DNA of 64,000 bases from Dactylosporangium sp. AC04546 (GCF_022095675.1 NZ_JAHYSG010000044.1:1-64000), one strand, 5' to 3'. Shown: positions 36,830 to 46,179, counted from the stretch's first letter. A program made the numbers and translations. Notes: generated by a model not told the origin, from the letters alone.

Positions 36830-37182
36830 CGCGCCACCGGAACCGGCGCGGCCAGCAGGCGCAGTGTCAGGGCGAGGACCGCCGCCGGAAGGACGATCGT
36901 CGTCAGCACGGCGGTGAGGTTCACCGTCGAACCCAGCTGCGGCAGGAGGGCGGCCACCTGCTGGAGCCAGAAGCCGCACAGCGCCAGGCCCTCGACGGCG
37001 AGGACGGTCCACAGGGCCCAGCGGCGGGGCAGCAGCGCGGCCAGGGTGAACAGGGCGGTGGCGTAGAGGGCGGGGACGACGGCGTACGCCGGGTTGAAGG
37101 CCATCAGCGCCACCAGGCCCAGCGTCGCGGTCAGGGCGAACGCGGCCTGCAGCACCAGCAGCGACCGCACGACGGCTGCCAT
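36826..37182 (-). CDS. Small four-TM membrane protein
   Basis: 118 aa, almost wholly hydrophobic (four predicted helices), ATG at 37182. Coupled to the next membrane protein and 45 bp after the histidine kinase; probably the membrane output or sensor partner of this two-component operon (inference). Confidence 0.72.
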   Translation of the reverse strand: MAAVVRSLLVLQAAFALTATLGLVALMAFNPAYAVVPALYATALFTLAALLPRRWALWTVLAVEGLALCGFWLQQVAALLPQLGSTVNLTAVLTTIVLPAAVLALTLRLLAAPVPVAR

Positions 37183-37227
37183 GACGACCAGCGTGGGCGC
37201 CGTCGATGAGACCGCCGTGAGCCGTTC

Positions 37228-38571
37228 CTAAGAGGTCGATGAGAGCCCGGCGGCGGGCAGGTCGACGACGAACGAGGCGCCGCCGCGGGCGTTGTTCGCG
37301 GCCAGGATCGCGCCGCCGTGCGCCCGCACGATCGACAGGGCGATGGCGAGGCCCAGGCCGGCGCCGGCGCCGCTGCGGGACTCGTCGGCGCGGTGGAAAC
37401 GCTCGAAGATGTGGCGCTCGGCGCCGGGCGGGATGCCGGGGCCGTCGTCGGCGACGTTGAGCTGGGTCGACGGCCCGCGCTGGGTGACGGTGACCCAGAC
37501 GTTGCCGCCGTCCGGCGAGTACTTCACGGCGTTGTCGACCAGGATCCAGACCAGCTGCGCGAGGGCGTCGGCGGCACCGCGCACCGGCGGGGCGGGGGTG
37601 AGCGCGCAGTGGATCTCCCGCGCCGGGTGCAGCGTGCGCGCCTGCCGGCAGACGTCGTCGACGATCTCGCCGAGATCGACGGCGGCCATCGCGGGGAGCT
37701 GCCCGGCATCGGCGCGGGCCAGGGTCAGCAGCTGCTCGACGAGGCGGCTCATGCGGGCGCTCTCGCCCTCGATGTCGCGCAGCGCCGCGTCCCGGTCGGC
37801 CTCGGCCGCGTCGGGATGGCGCAGCAGGAAGCCGGCGTTGTTGCGCACGGTGGTGAGCGGGGTGCGCAGCTCGTGCGACGCGTCCGCGACGAACCGGCGC
37901 TGCGCGGCGAGGCTGCCCTGGAGCCGGTCCATCATCGCGTTGAAGGCTGTGGTGAGGCGGCCGACCTCGTCGCCGGCCGGGGCCGGGGGCAGCCGGCGGG
38001 AGGGCTCGGCGCCGACTTCGCCGACGAGCGTCGTGAGCTGCCGCAGCGGGCGCAGTGCGCGGCCGGTGACGAGCCAGGTCGCGCCGGCGGCGGCGAGGAA
38101 GGCGAGCACGGCGTACACGCACACGAGCACGAACAGCCCCCGCCGGTCGTCGCGGACCCGCTGCGTGGTCTGCATGGCGGCGACGTACCCGCCGTCCACC
38201 GGCCGGACGGCGACCCGCACCGGCACCCCGGGCGCGACGGCGACGGTGCTGCGGTCGGCCGACCGGGCGACGCGCGGGATGCTGCCGTCGATGTGGCCCG
38301 TGCTGTACAGCGGGCGCCCGGAGTCGTCGTAGACCGCGATCACGATGTCACCCGCGGTGCGCAGGTCGAGGGCGGCCGGGGCCGGCTTGCCGGACAGGCC
38401 CGCGATGTCGGAAAGGCTGGGCACTGCCGCCTCCGCCCGCGCCGCCAGCGCGGTGTCCTGCGTGGCGGTCGCGCCCGCCGCCAGCAGCAGGAACACGGCC
38501 GTGCAGAACGCGCCCAGCACCAGGCTCACGACCACCAGGCCGAACAGCGTGACCCGCAGGCGGATGGTCAC
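37228..38571 (-). CDS. Sensor histidine kinase
   Basis: 447 aa. TM1 near residues 8-30, extracytoplasmic sensor to ~155, TM2 (GLFVLVCVYAVLAFLAAAGATWLV), HAMP, dimerisation box with phospho-His (DASHELRTPL, near 233), N-box (VDNAVKYS), G1 (DDGPGIP), F (FERFHRAD), G2 (GAGLGLAI). GTG start overlaps the response-regulator stop (GTGA). Confidence 0.94.
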   Translation of the reverse strand: MTIRLRVTLFGLVVVSLVLGAFCTAVFLLLAAGATATQDTALAARAEAAVPSLSDIAGLSGKPAPAALDLRTAGDIVIAVYDDSGRPLYSTGHIDGSIPRVARSADRSTVAVAPGVPVRVAVRPVDGGYVAAMQTTQRVRDDRRGLFVLVCVYAVLAFLAAAGATWLVTGRALRPLRQLTTLVGEVGAEPSRRLPPAPAGDEVGRLTTAFNAMMDRLQGSLAAQRRFVADASHELRTPLTTVRNNAGFLLRHPDAAEADRDAALRDIEGESARMSRLVEQLLTLARADAGQLPAMAAVDLGEIVDDVCRQARTLHPAREIHCALTPAPPVRGAADALAQLVWILVDNAVKYSPDGGNVWVTVTQRGPSTQLNVADDGPGIPPGAERHIFERFHRADESRSGAGAGLGLAIALSIVRAHGGAILAANNARGGASFVVDLPAAGLSSTS

Positions 38572-39230
38572 CGCAGCACGTATCCCACGCCGCGGACCGT
38601 GTGCAGCAGCCGGGGCTCGCCGCCCGACTCCAGCTTGGCCCGCAGGTAGCCGACGTAGACGTCGACCACGTTGCTCGCGGTCGCCGCCGGCAGGCCCCAG
38701 ACCGCGGCCAGCAGGGCGGCGCGGCGCAGGACCTGCCGCGGGTGGCGCAGGAAGTGCTCCAGCAGCGCGAACTCCTGCGCGGTCAGCTCGACCGGGCGCG
38801 GGCCCCGGCGGCACTCGTGGGCGGTGCGGTCCAGGACCAGGTCGGCGAACGACAGCACGTCGGACGGGGGCACGCGGCGCAGCAGGGCGCGGACCCGGGC
38901 GAGCAGCTCGTCGTAGTCGAACGGCTTGACGAGGTAGTCGTCGGCGCCGGTGTCCAGGCCGGCGACGCGGTCGGCCGGGGCGTCGCGGGCGGTGAGCATG
39001 AGCACCAGCGGGCCGGCGCCCGACGCGCGCAGGCGGCGGCAGACGGCCAGGCCGTCCAGGCCCGGCAGCATGCGGTCGAGGACGACCAGGTCGACCGGGC
39101 CGGCGGCCACGGCGTCCAAGGCGGCCGGGCCGTCGTGGGCGAGCGTCACGCGGTACCCCTCGTATCGCAGCGCCCGGCCGACCGAGGCGGCGATCGGCTC
39201 GTCGTCGTCCACGACCAGTACGTGCACCAC
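38568..39230 (-). CDS. OmpR/PhoB-type response regulator
   Basis: 220 aa. Receiver with acidic pair DDD (8-10), phospho-acceptor Asp52 (VVLDRMLPG), Thr in LTARD, Lys in VKPFDYDEL; C-terminal winged helix (LTAQEFALLEHFLRHPRQVLRRAALLAAVWG, VVDVYVGYLRAKLE, VRGVGYVLR). GTG start at 39230 or 39227. Confidence 0.95.
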   Translation of the reverse strand: MVHVLVVDDDEPIAASVGRALRYEGYRVTLAHDGPAALDAVAAGPVDLVVLDRMLPGLDGLAVCRRLRASGAGPLVLMLTARDAPADRVAGLDTGADDYLVKPFDYDELLARVRALLRRVPPSDVLSFADLVLDRTAHECRRGPRPVELTAQEFALLEHFLRHPRQVLRRAALLAAVWGLPAATASNVVDVYVGYLRAKLESGGEPRLLHTVRGVGYVLR

Positions 39231-39439
39231 GCGGCCACGCTATCGGACCCAATCCAGCCCGCCGCCCGCCGTCGACGAGATCACTACCGTCCAGCGGCAG
39301 GAGGCGGTGGGGAGACGGTCATCCGGACGACCTAGCCGCCATCCTCCGCCCGGCCACCGCACACGTCGAGTGATCATCGATACGATCCTCGTCGATGAGC
39401 GTGCACGGGGCACGCCGCGAGGGTCGGGAGGCCGGGTTG

Positions 39440-40780
39440 GTGGAGCGGATACGCGTCCGGTTCGAGGGGGACGGCGCCGGCACCGGCGAGCTCGCGTGGG
39501 GCCAGCAGCAGGTCTGGCAGGCGATGAAGGAGCTCGGCTCGTCGATGGCGATGGGCGGCGTCGTGCCGGTCCTGGACGGCCGGACGGAGCGGGACTTCGC
39601 CGAGGAGCTGCGATTCTTCATGAGCCGGTACGGCGGGATGCGCGCGCTGCTGCGCTTCGGCCCCGCCGGTTCCGGGGAGGTCACCCAGGAGGTGTTCGGC
39701 AGCGGCGAGGCCACGCTGGAGGTCCACGACGCCGCGCCGTCCGAGGACCCGGCCGCGGTCGCCGCCGACCTGCTGGCCGCCTGGCGGGCCCGCCTCTTCG
39801 ACTACGCCAACGAGTGGCCGATCCGGATGGCGGTGGTACGCGCCGCCGGCGCGGTGACGCACGTGGTCGTCCTCGTCTGCCACATCGCGACGGACGGCGC
39901 CGGCCTGGCGACGATGATCCGCGAGCTGGGCGAGCGCGACCCGGCGACCGGCCGGCCCGCCGCGCCCCACGCCGGGATGCAGCCGCTGGACCTGGCCGCC
40001 ACCCAGGCGTCGCGGGCGGCGCAGCGGCAGTCGGACAACGCGCTGCGGTACTGGGAGGGCCAGCTGCGCACCATGCCGCCCCGCCGCTTCACGTCCCACG
40101 CCTCCCGGGGTGAGCCGCGCTTCCGGCGGGTCGTCTGGCAGTCGCGCGCGCTGCACCTGGCCGCCGACCGCGTGGCCGCCGCCCTCGGCACCGACCCGGG
40201 CTCGGTCCTGCTGGCCGCCTTCGCGGTGGCGTTCGGCCGGGTGACGGGCGGCAGCCCGTTCGTGACCCAGGTGATCGTCGGCAACCGCTTCCGCCCGGGC
40301 CTGGCCGACCTGGTGAGCCCCCTGGCCCAGAACGGCCTGGTGGTGATCGACGTCGCGGGCGCCACCGCCGCCGAGGCGGTCGAGCGGGCCCGGCAGGCGT
40401 CGATGAGCGCCTCGAAGTACGCGTACTACGCCCCGGGCCCGCGCGCCGCGCTCATCGAGCGGGTGTCCCGCGAGCGCGGCGAGCCGATCGCGCTGGGCGT
40501 CCTGTGGAACGACCGCCGCGGCAACGTGCCCCGCGCGGCCGCTCCCGACGAGCTCCCGGAGGCGTCCCGGGTGATCGACGAGCAGGTGCTCCCGTTCTTC
40601 AACGAGGAGCTGATGCTCAACGTCGACGACGTCCCGGACACGACCCAGATCACCACGGAGATCGACACCTGGTCGCTGCCGATCGAGGACCTGCACGCCC
40701 TGCTGGGCGAGATGGAGACCTTCACCGTCGCGGCCGCCCGGGAGGTGGCCGGCACCGCCGCGACGGCACCGGCCGGCTGA
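39440..40780 (+). CDS. Stand-alone condensation-domain protein (copy A)
   Basis: 446 aa. NRPS condensation/acyltransferase fold with the active-site HHxxxDG seen as CHIATDG: the catalytic second His, Asp and Gly are kept, the first His is Cys. Its N-terminus (ERIRVRFEGDG.G.GELAWGQQQVW) aligns by eye with the condensation protein at 54.8-56.1 kb. GTG 39440 chosen from GGGAGG at 39426-39431; ATG 39395 gives a 15-residue extension. No repetitive peptide lies next to this copy. Likely makes an ester or amide in trans. Confidence 0.85.
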   Translation: MERIRVRFEGDGAGTGELAWGQQQVWQAMKELGSSMAMGGVVPVLDGRTERDFAEELRFFMSRYGGMRALLRFGPAGSGEVTQEVFGSGEATLEVHDAAPSEDPAAVAADLLAAWRARLFDYANEWPIRMAVVRAAGAVTHVVVLVCHIATDGAGLATMIRELGERDPATGRPAAPHAGMQPLDLAATQASRAAQRQSDNALRYWEGQLRTMPPRRFTSHASRGEPRFRRVVWQSRALHLAADRVAAALGTDPGSVLLAAFAVAFGRVTGGSPFVTQVIVGNRFRPGLADLVSPLAQNGLVVIDVAGATAAEAVERARQASMSASKYAYYAPGPRAALIERVSRERGEPIALGVLWNDRRGNVPRAAAPDELPEASRVIDEQVLPFFNEELMLNVDDVPDTTQITTEIDTWSLPIEDLHALLGEMETFTVAAAREVAGTAATAPAG

Positions 40781-40781
40781 G

Positions 40782-41087
40782 TCACGGCCGCAGGTCGTAC
40801 GCGGCGACGATGGCGCGGGCCAGAATCTGCTCCTGGTCCGCGGCGAGGTATCCGATCAGGGGGCCAAGCGCTGCACGGTCGATGGTCCTCACGTTGTCGC
40901 AGGAGACAACGGATGGGTGGTCCAGGCCGTTCGCCGGCCCGACTTCGACCTCGGTCACCACGCCGCGAACGTTCGTGGTGATCGGTGCGATCGTGATCGA
41001 CGCCAGGTATGACCGAACCGCGGGACGAGTCAGCACGAGCACCGGTCGAACCTTGTCAAGCCTTGCCAGGTGGATCGGCCGTGGCAT
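40782..41087 (-). CDS. MazF/PemK-type toxin
   Basis: 101 aa. VRPVLVLTRPAVRSYLASITIAPITTNVRG and VSCDNVRTIDRAAL match the MazF endoribonuclease fold, although the N-terminus before VRPVLVL is short. ATG shares one base with the antitoxin stop (TGATG). Cleaves single-stranded RNA in the family. One bp from the convergent condensation gene stop. Confidence 0.88.
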   Translation of the reverse strand: MPRPIHLARLDKVRPVLVLTRPAVRSYLASITIAPITTNVRGVVTEVEVGPANGLDHPSVVSCDNVRTIDRAALGPLIGYLAADQEQILARAIVAAYDLRP

Positions 41088-41329
41088 CAGTCGATGCCCA
41101 TGGGGTGTGTCGTCCCCCAGGCGGCCAGGCCGTCGAGGTCGTCCGGATCTTCTTTGCCGATGAGCGAGGCGTAGATGCGCGCGTCCTGTTCGGCGAAGTG
41201 GTTGCGGCGGTGGTCCTCGATCGCCCGCAGGACCACCGCGGCCCGGCTGGGCGACGCACCCGACGCGACCAGGCCGTCTACGTACTCGATGAGCTCGTCC
41301 GGCAGGCGGACGGCGATCTGCGTCGTCAT
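41087..41329 (-). CDS. Ribbon-helix-helix antitoxin
   Basis: 80 aa. TTQIAVRLPDELIEYVDGLVASGASPSRAAVVLRAIE is an RHH DNA-binding domain; the acidic C-terminus (EDPDDLDGLAAW) would wrap the MazF partner. ATG at 41329 preferred over a start 15 codons upstream. Confidence 0.88.
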   Translation of the reverse strand: MTTQIAVRLPDELIEYVDGLVASGASPSRAAVVLRAIEDHRRNHFAEQDARIYASLIGKEDPDDLDGLAAWGTTHPMGID

Positions 41330-41382
41330 ACCGAAATGGTACCGGAGTGGGATGCAAGACGGTAGCGAAGTCATGTCGTTAG

Positions 41383-41410
41383 CCTATAGGCCATGTGGCC
41401 CTAATAACAA
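41383..41410 (-). promoter_or_regulatory. Putative autoregulated promoter of the toxin-antitoxin pair
   Basis: Minus-strand TTGTTA (41410-41405), 16-bp spacer, TATAGG (41388-41383). The -10 sits in the perfect palindrome GCCTATAGGC (41382-41391) with GGCC-ATGT-GGCC beside it, plausible RHH operators. Confidence 0.45.
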
Positions 41411-41443
41411 GTCGCGTGTGGCGGGTGATCGGGAGCGGGCAAG

Positions 41444-42331
41444 ATGGCTTGCATGGACGTCACGTGGTGGGGGCACGCTACCTGCGCCATCCGCGATCGG
41501 GGGACCACCGTCCTCACCGATCCGGTGCTGCGGAACCGGCTCGCGCACCTGTACCGGCGGCGGGGGGCGCGGCCCGTGCTCGGCGCCGCGCCGGACGCCG
41601 TCATGATCTCGCACCTGCACGGGGACCACTGTGATCTTCCCTCGCTGCGGACGCTGCCGGTGACCACCACGCTGATCGTGCCGAAGGGGGCCGGGGCGTT
41701 CGTCTCCGGACGGACCGGGGGTGGGCGGCCGGTCGTCGAGCTCGCACCCGGCGACTCGACCACCGTCGGCTCGCTCACCGTCCAGGCGGTGCCGGCCAAC
41801 CACGACGGCGGGCGGACGCCGAAGTCGCGGATCCGGGCGATCGCCGTGGGGTACGTGGTGCGGGGCAGCCGGACGGCCTGGTTCGGCGGGGACACCGGGC
41901 TGTTCGACGAGATGCGGGACATCGGGCCGGTCGACCTGGCGCTCGTGCCCGTGTGGGGGTGGGGGTGGACGCTCGGGCCGGGGCATCTGGACCCCACCGG
42001 GGCCGCCGAGGCGATGCGGCGGGTCGGGCCGGCCCGGGCGGTGCCGATCCACTGGGGCACGCTGTGGCCGATCGGGTGCGCGCGGGTGCGGCCCGACCGG
42101 TTCCTGCGCCCCGGTGAGGAGTTCGCCGCGCTCACGGCGACGGCCGCGCCGCGGACCGCCGTCGACGTGCTCGCGCCGGGTGAGCGGCTGTCCCTCGCCG
42201 AGACGCCCGCCGTGAACAACCCGGCCGCGGACAACCCGGACATGGACAAACCGGACATGGACAAACCGGACATGGACAAACCGGACGTGGACAAGCCGGC
42301 CGCGGACCAGCCGTCGGGGCCCGGCGCGTGA
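41444..42331 (+). CDS. MBL-fold metallohydrolase (UlaG/NAPE-PLD-like)
   Basis: 295 aa. Metal motif SHLHGDHCD near residue 46, WWGHATCAI and LTDPVL at the N-terminus, GGDTGLFDEM and PIHWGT later. The last ~35 residues are a low-complexity acidic/basic tail made of PDMDK repeats encoded by four 15-bp units at 42236-42295. GGGAG lies eight bases before ATG 41444. Coupled (GTGA) to the DedA-like gene. Confidence 0.88.
   Translation: MACMDVTWWGHATCAIRDRGTTVLTDPVLRNRLAHLYRRRGARPVLGAAPDAVMISHLHGDHCDLPSLRTLPVTTTLIVPKGAGAFVSGRTGGGRPVVELAPGDSTTVGSLTVQAVPANHDGGRTPKSRIRAIAVGYVVRGSRTAWFGGDTGLFDEMRDIGPVDLALVPVWGWGWTLGPGHLDPTGAAEAMRRVGPARAVPIHWGTLWPIGCARVRPDRFLRPGEEFAALTATAAPRTAVDVLAPGERLSLAETPAVNNPAADNPDMDKPDMDKPDMDKPDVDKPAADQPSGPGA
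42236..42295 (+). repeat. 15-bp tandem repeat, four units
   Basis: In-frame unit ccggacatggacaaa repeated three times exactly and once with two changes, encoding PDMDK three times then PDVDK in the tail of the MBL protein. Near-identical DNA suggests recent expansion, length-variable between strains. Confidence 0.85.
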
Positions 42332-42918
42332 CCACGTTCGAGCAACTGGTCGCGGGGCTTGCCGTGCTGTTCGGGATCGTGGCCGCCGGGTCCACCGTGC
42401 CCGTGCTGCCGACCGGGGCCGCGGTCAGCGCCACCGCCGTCGTGGCCGCGCACCGCAGCCCGCTCGCGCTGCTCGCCGTGGTCGCCGTCGGGGCCCTCGG
42501 GGCCTACTGCGGGGACGCCGTCACGTTCGCCATCTGCCGGGCCGGCGGGGAGGCGCTGACCCGGCGGCTGCGGATGCTGCGCCAGCCGATACGGCTCACC
42601 GAGTCGATCCGCGAGCGACTGCACCGCCGGCCCGTGACGGCGCTGCTCGTGTCGCGGCTGGTGCCCGGCGGGCGGATCCCGGTGCTGCTCACGGCGGCGA
42701 TCGTCGGGCTGTCGTGGCGGGCCTTCATCGTCTCGAACGTCGCCGCGTGTGCCCTGTGGTCGGCGACGTACGCGGCGATCGGGCTGCTCGGCCGCAGCGT
42801 CTTCCCGCAGCCGTGGCAGGGCGTGGTCGCCGCGATCGTCATCGTGCTGGCCGTCACGCAGGTGGCGGGCTGGATCCGCGGCCGCCGGGAGGCGCACCTG
42901 CCGAGCGACGCGACCTGA
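42328..42918 (+). CDS. DedA/VTT-type membrane protein
   Basis: 196 aa with about four or five hydrophobic segments and the VTT signature region (LLVSRLVPGGRIPVLLTAAIVGLSWRAFIVSNVAACALWSATYAAIG). DedA proteins scramble or flip lipids such as undecaprenyl phosphate. GTG start at 42328. Confidence 0.82.
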   Translation: MTTFEQLVAGLAVLFGIVAAGSTVPVLPTGAAVSATAVVAAHRSPLALLAVVAVGALGAYCGDAVTFAICRAGGEALTRRLRMLRQPIRLTESIRERLHRRPVTALLVSRLVPGGRIPVLLTAAIVGLSWRAFIVSNVAACALWSATYAAIGLLGRSVFPQPWQGVVAAIVIVLAVTQVAGWIRGRREAHLPSDAT

Positions 42919-42927
42919 GGCCGAAGA

Positions 42928-43701
42928 TCAGGCGACGGCCTCCACGTAGATCGACTCGTCGTTGCGCAGGACCTGGTCGAGGTCGGCCACGTCCTGGCGG
43001 GCGCCCTCGCGGTAGGCGCGCACGGTGATCGCCTCGTCGGCGAAGCCCGCCGAGGTCAGGGCGTGGCGCAGCTCCGCCTCGTCGTAGAGCCAGCGGTGGC
43101 CGTAGACGTAGAACAGCTGGTTGAACATGAACGCGCCGCGGGCCGGCATCGCGGGAGCGACGCCGGTGAGCGCGCGGTTCATCCGGCGCCGGTGCTTGCC
43201 GAAGAACCCGTCGCCGTTGACGTAGCTCTCGCAGTACACCTTGAGATCCGGCGTCGTCAGGCGGAGCAGGCCGCCCGGCCGGAGGATCCGCCGCACCTCG
43301 GTCAGCCAGGCGATGCCGACCGCGAGCGACACGTGCTCGACCAGGTGCTCGGCGAACACCCAGTCGACGGCGGCGTCGTCGACCGGCAGCGGGCCGGCGA
43401 TGTCCATCTCGGCGAAGTACGCGGCGTCGTCGACCCGGTAGACGTGGCCGGGCTCGGTGCGGGTGCCGCTCGCGTCGGTCAGCGACACGAGGTCGGTGCC
43501 GAGGGCCCGCGGGTGGGCGGTCTTGAAGGCGGCGAACTCGATGCCGGTGACCCCCAGCTCGGCGAGGTGCTCCGCGGTCAGGCGGGGGACGGACAGCACG
43601 GCGGAGATCTTCTCCACCTTCGCGAGGTCGTCGGTGAAGAGGTCGACGGTGGCCGCGAGCTCCTGCGGATCCTCCCAGTTCCAGGGGCGATCGGCGATCA
43701 T
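42928..43701 (-). CDS. Class I SAM-dependent methyltransferase-like protein
   Basis: 257 aa. Contains WVFAEHLVEHVSLAVGIAWLTEVRRILRPGGLLRLTTPDL, the post-II/III region of SAM methyltransferases; the usual GxGxG motif I is not obvious, replaced by VTGIEFAAFKTAHP. Starts in an ATGA overlap with the membrane phosphodiesterase gene. Could act on a surface polymer; unsure. Confidence 0.75.
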   Translation of the reverse strand: MIADRPWNWEDPQELAATVDLFTDDLAKVEKISAVLSVPRLTAEHLAELGVTGIEFAAFKTAHPRALGTDLVSLTDASGTRTEPGHVYRVDDAAYFAEMDIAGPLPVDDAAVDWVFAEHLVEHVSLAVGIAWLTEVRRILRPGGLLRLTTPDLKVYCESYVNGDGFFGKHRRRMNRALTGVAPAMPARGAFMFNQLFYVYGHRWLYDEAELRHALTSAGFADEAITVRAYREGARQDVADLDQVLRNDESIYVEAVA

Positions 43702-45806
43702 GGCGGTCCATCCCTTCGCGACGTGGAAAAAGTATCCAACCACGTCGAATGGTGATCCACAAGGGACGGTCGGCGCAGCCCGAGGTCGTCCAACCAGCGC
43801 AGAAGTTGGCGGTGGACCGCGGCCGGGCCGACCGGCGCACGGTCGTCGACCGGCCAGTCGGCGGGGTGGACGAGCACCGCCTCGGTCTGCCAGCCGCCGA
43901 TCCCGCCGTGCGAGCCGACGAGCTCCTCGAAGGCGGCCACCTCCTCGGTGCCGCCGTCGACCCGGCTGACCAGCACCAGGTCGCCGACGTGCGCGGTGCG
44001 CTGGTGGGCGAGCAGGTCGGCGGCGGCGTGCGGCCCGTACGGCAGCAGCGGGTCGATCCCGTCGACCGTGCCGTCGCGCAGGCGGTGCCGGCCGGCGGCG
44101 CCGATCGCGACCGGGCCGTCGGTGGCGGAGTGCCCGACGACCAGTCCGATGCCGGGGTGCTTGGCCAGGCCGTCCACCAGCCCGGGCCGCCGCTCCTCGA
44201 CCTGTTCGAGGTCGGCGCGGCCGGGGACGCCGGTGAGGTACAGCATCGCGAGGTTCCCCGACACGACGGTCACCACCTCGCCGCGCGGGCCGGCGGTCAC
44301 CGGGCCGCATGAGCGGGTCTGGTTCGACACGCCGGCGAGCAGCGCGTTGGCCCGCCCCCAGTTCTCGTCGTTGGTGCCGCCCTCGACCGTGGCGGTGACC
44401 CCGCCGGCGAGGTCGTCGACGAGCCGTTCCAAGGTCACGCCGTACCGCTGGGAGAACGTCGCCCCCTGGCTCTGCCCGTGGTCGGAGAGCACGACGATCT
44501 CGTACCGCCGCCCGGCCACCTTCGCCAGCCGGTGCAGGGTGCCGAGCACCCGGTCGAGTCCTTCGAGCGTCTGCATCGCCTCCGGCCGCAGCGGCCCGGC
44601 GTGGTGCGCGACCTCGTCGTAGTCGACGAAGTCGCAGAAGATCACCGGCGTGCCCTTGCTCATCTGCTCGGCGATCAGCGAGACGTTGAGGTCGCGCAAC
44701 AGCACGTTCGTGACCGCCCGCAGGGCGACGTACGCCGCCGTGCGCGGCACCCTGGGGTACACGTTGCGAAACCGCTGGCGGCGGGCCTGCTGGATCTCCT
44801 TGAGCATCTCGCCGACGGACAGCACGGTCGCGCGGGCGAAGCCGTAGGGGCTCGCGACGAAGGCCAGGTAGCCGCGCGCAGACCGGCCGGGCAGCGCGGC
44901 GTTGCTGAACGTGAGCAGGCTCGTGGGCGCGTCCCCGCTGAACACGTTGCTGATGCTGGCCCCGCCGTCGGCGAGCAGACCCCGGCCGGTCGAGATGCGG
45001 GCCTCGACGTCGGCGGCGTCCTTCGGGCGGTTGGTGACGACGAGGCGGGCCTGCTCCTTCTCGAACCACCGGAAGGCCGGGATCTGGCCCTCCGACCCGT
45101 GCAGGATGCCGGCCTGGCTGGCGGGGGTGGTCGCGGGCATCCCGGTGTGCCATTGCACCAGCGAGTGCGTGCCGGTGCGCAGCCACTTGCCGAGGTTGGG
45201 CAGGTTGCCGGCCTTGACCGCCCAGCTCAGCAGCGGCGCCGACAGCCCGTCGACCTGCACGAAGAGCACGCCGGGCTCGGTCGGCGGCCGGTCGTCGTGC
45301 CGGCGGGCCATCTGGCGCAGCGCCTGGCCGAGGAAGACGTCCTCGCTCCCCGCGTCGGCGAGCCAGTTGACCAGCGCGGTGAGGATCGCGGCGACCCAGC
45401 TGGCGACCCAGGCGTCGACGAAGCTGCCGACGCTCACCCCCTCGGTGACCTGGAGGGCGGTGAACATGACGACGGCCTGGACGACGACGCCGAGCAGCAG
45501 CACCCCCAGCCCGCCGACGACCACCGCCACCCCGAGCAGCACCAGCCGCATGAGGGTGCCGATGACGGCGAGCACCACGGTGAGCTCGACGAGTGCCGCC
45601 GGGCCGCCGCTGGCCGTCACGCCGGGCAGCAGCCAGAAGGTGACGGCGAGGACGGCGAAACTGGTGAGGCCGCTGCGCAGCAGGGACTTGCCCCAGGCGA
45701 CGGTGAGCCGCCAGTCACGCAGCAGGTGAGCCCCGAAGCGGACGCGCCGGGCCACGACGGAGGCCGCCAGGGCGCGCATCAGCTTGGGGCTCACCTTGGG
45801 GCGCAC
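43698..45806 (-). CDS. Membrane alkaline-phosphatase-superfamily protein
   Basis: 702 aa. N-terminal ~160 residues carry about four TM helices (LTSFAVLAVTFWLLPGV, VELTVVLAVIGTLMRLVLLGVAVVVGGLGVLLLG). The rest is a phosphodiesterase/sulfatase fold: VLFVQVDGLSAPLLSWAV, nucleophile region MPATTPASQAGILHG, metal motifs DFVDYDEVAHHAG and VLSDHGQSQGATF. Probably hydrolyses or transfers phospho-groups on a surface lipid or polymer. Confidence 0.85.
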   Translation of the reverse strand: MRPKVSPKLMRALAASVVARRVRFGAHLLRDWRLTVAWGKSLLRSGLTSFAVLAVTFWLLPGVTASGGPAALVELTVVLAVIGTLMRLVLLGVAVVVGGLGVLLLGVVVQAVVMFTALQVTEGVSVGSFVDAWVASWVAAILTALVNWLADAGSEDVFLGQALRQMARRHDDRPPTEPGVLFVQVDGLSAPLLSWAVKAGNLPNLGKWLRTGTHSLVQWHTGMPATTPASQAGILHGSEGQIPAFRWFEKEQARLVVTNRPKDAADVEARISTGRGLLADGGASISNVFSGDAPTSLLTFSNAALPGRSARGYLAFVASPYGFARATVLSVGEMLKEIQQARRQRFRNVYPRVPRTAAYVALRAVTNVLLRDLNVSLIAEQMSKGTPVIFCDFVDYDEVAHHAGPLRPEAMQTLEGLDRVLGTLHRLAKVAGRRYEIVVLSDHGQSQGATFSQRYGVTLERLVDDLAGGVTATVEGGTNDENWGRANALLAGVSNQTRSCGPVTAGPRGEVVTVVSGNLAMLYLTGVPGRADLEQVEERRPGLVDGLAKHPGIGLVVGHSATDGPVAIGAAGRHRLRDGTVDGIDPLLPYGPHAAADLLAHQRTAHVGDLVLVSRVDGGTEEVAAFEELVGSHGGIGGWQTEAVLVHPADWPVDDRAPVGPAAVHRQLLRWLDDLGLRRPSLVDHHSTWLDTFSTSRRDGPP

Positions 45807-45880
45807 CGCCCAAGATTACGTCTACCTGGCCGGATGCCCTGATCACCGCGAGGGTGACCCGAGCCGCACGGACAGGGTGA

Positions 45881-46105
45881 TCAGACGGGGCTGAGCTCGG
45901 CGGGAGCGGGCGGGGGCAGCGGCGCGGCGGCCAGCCCCAGCAGGTCGTTGACCGCCTCGGCGTACTGCTCCGCCGAGCGGACGGTCTCGACCGCGGCCGT
46001 CCAGCGCTCCCCGGGCCGGACCGGCCGGGACGCGGCGAGCCGCATGCGGAGGGTCTTCAGCTCCGCGAGGTGGGTGTCGAGCAGGAGGATGATGTCGTGG
46101 TGCAT
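45881..46105 (-). CDS. Small helical protein, unknown function
   Basis: 74 aa (MHHDIILLLDTHLAELKTLRMRLAAS...), a predicted helical hairpin with a Pro-rich tail. GGAGG seven bases before the ATG supports translation; 74 bp after the lysine-rich micropeptide gene on the same strand, so they may share an mRNA. Confidence 0.65.
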   Translation of the reverse strand: MHHDIILLLDTHLAELKTLRMRLAASRPVRPGERWTAAVETVRSAEQYAEAVNDLLGLAAAPLPPPAPAELSPV

Positions 46106-46179
46106 GGTGCGGCCTCCGGGCTGGGCACGGGGATGGGAGGCCGCCCCCGCGCGGTGCGCGCGAGGGCGGACACATCGAC

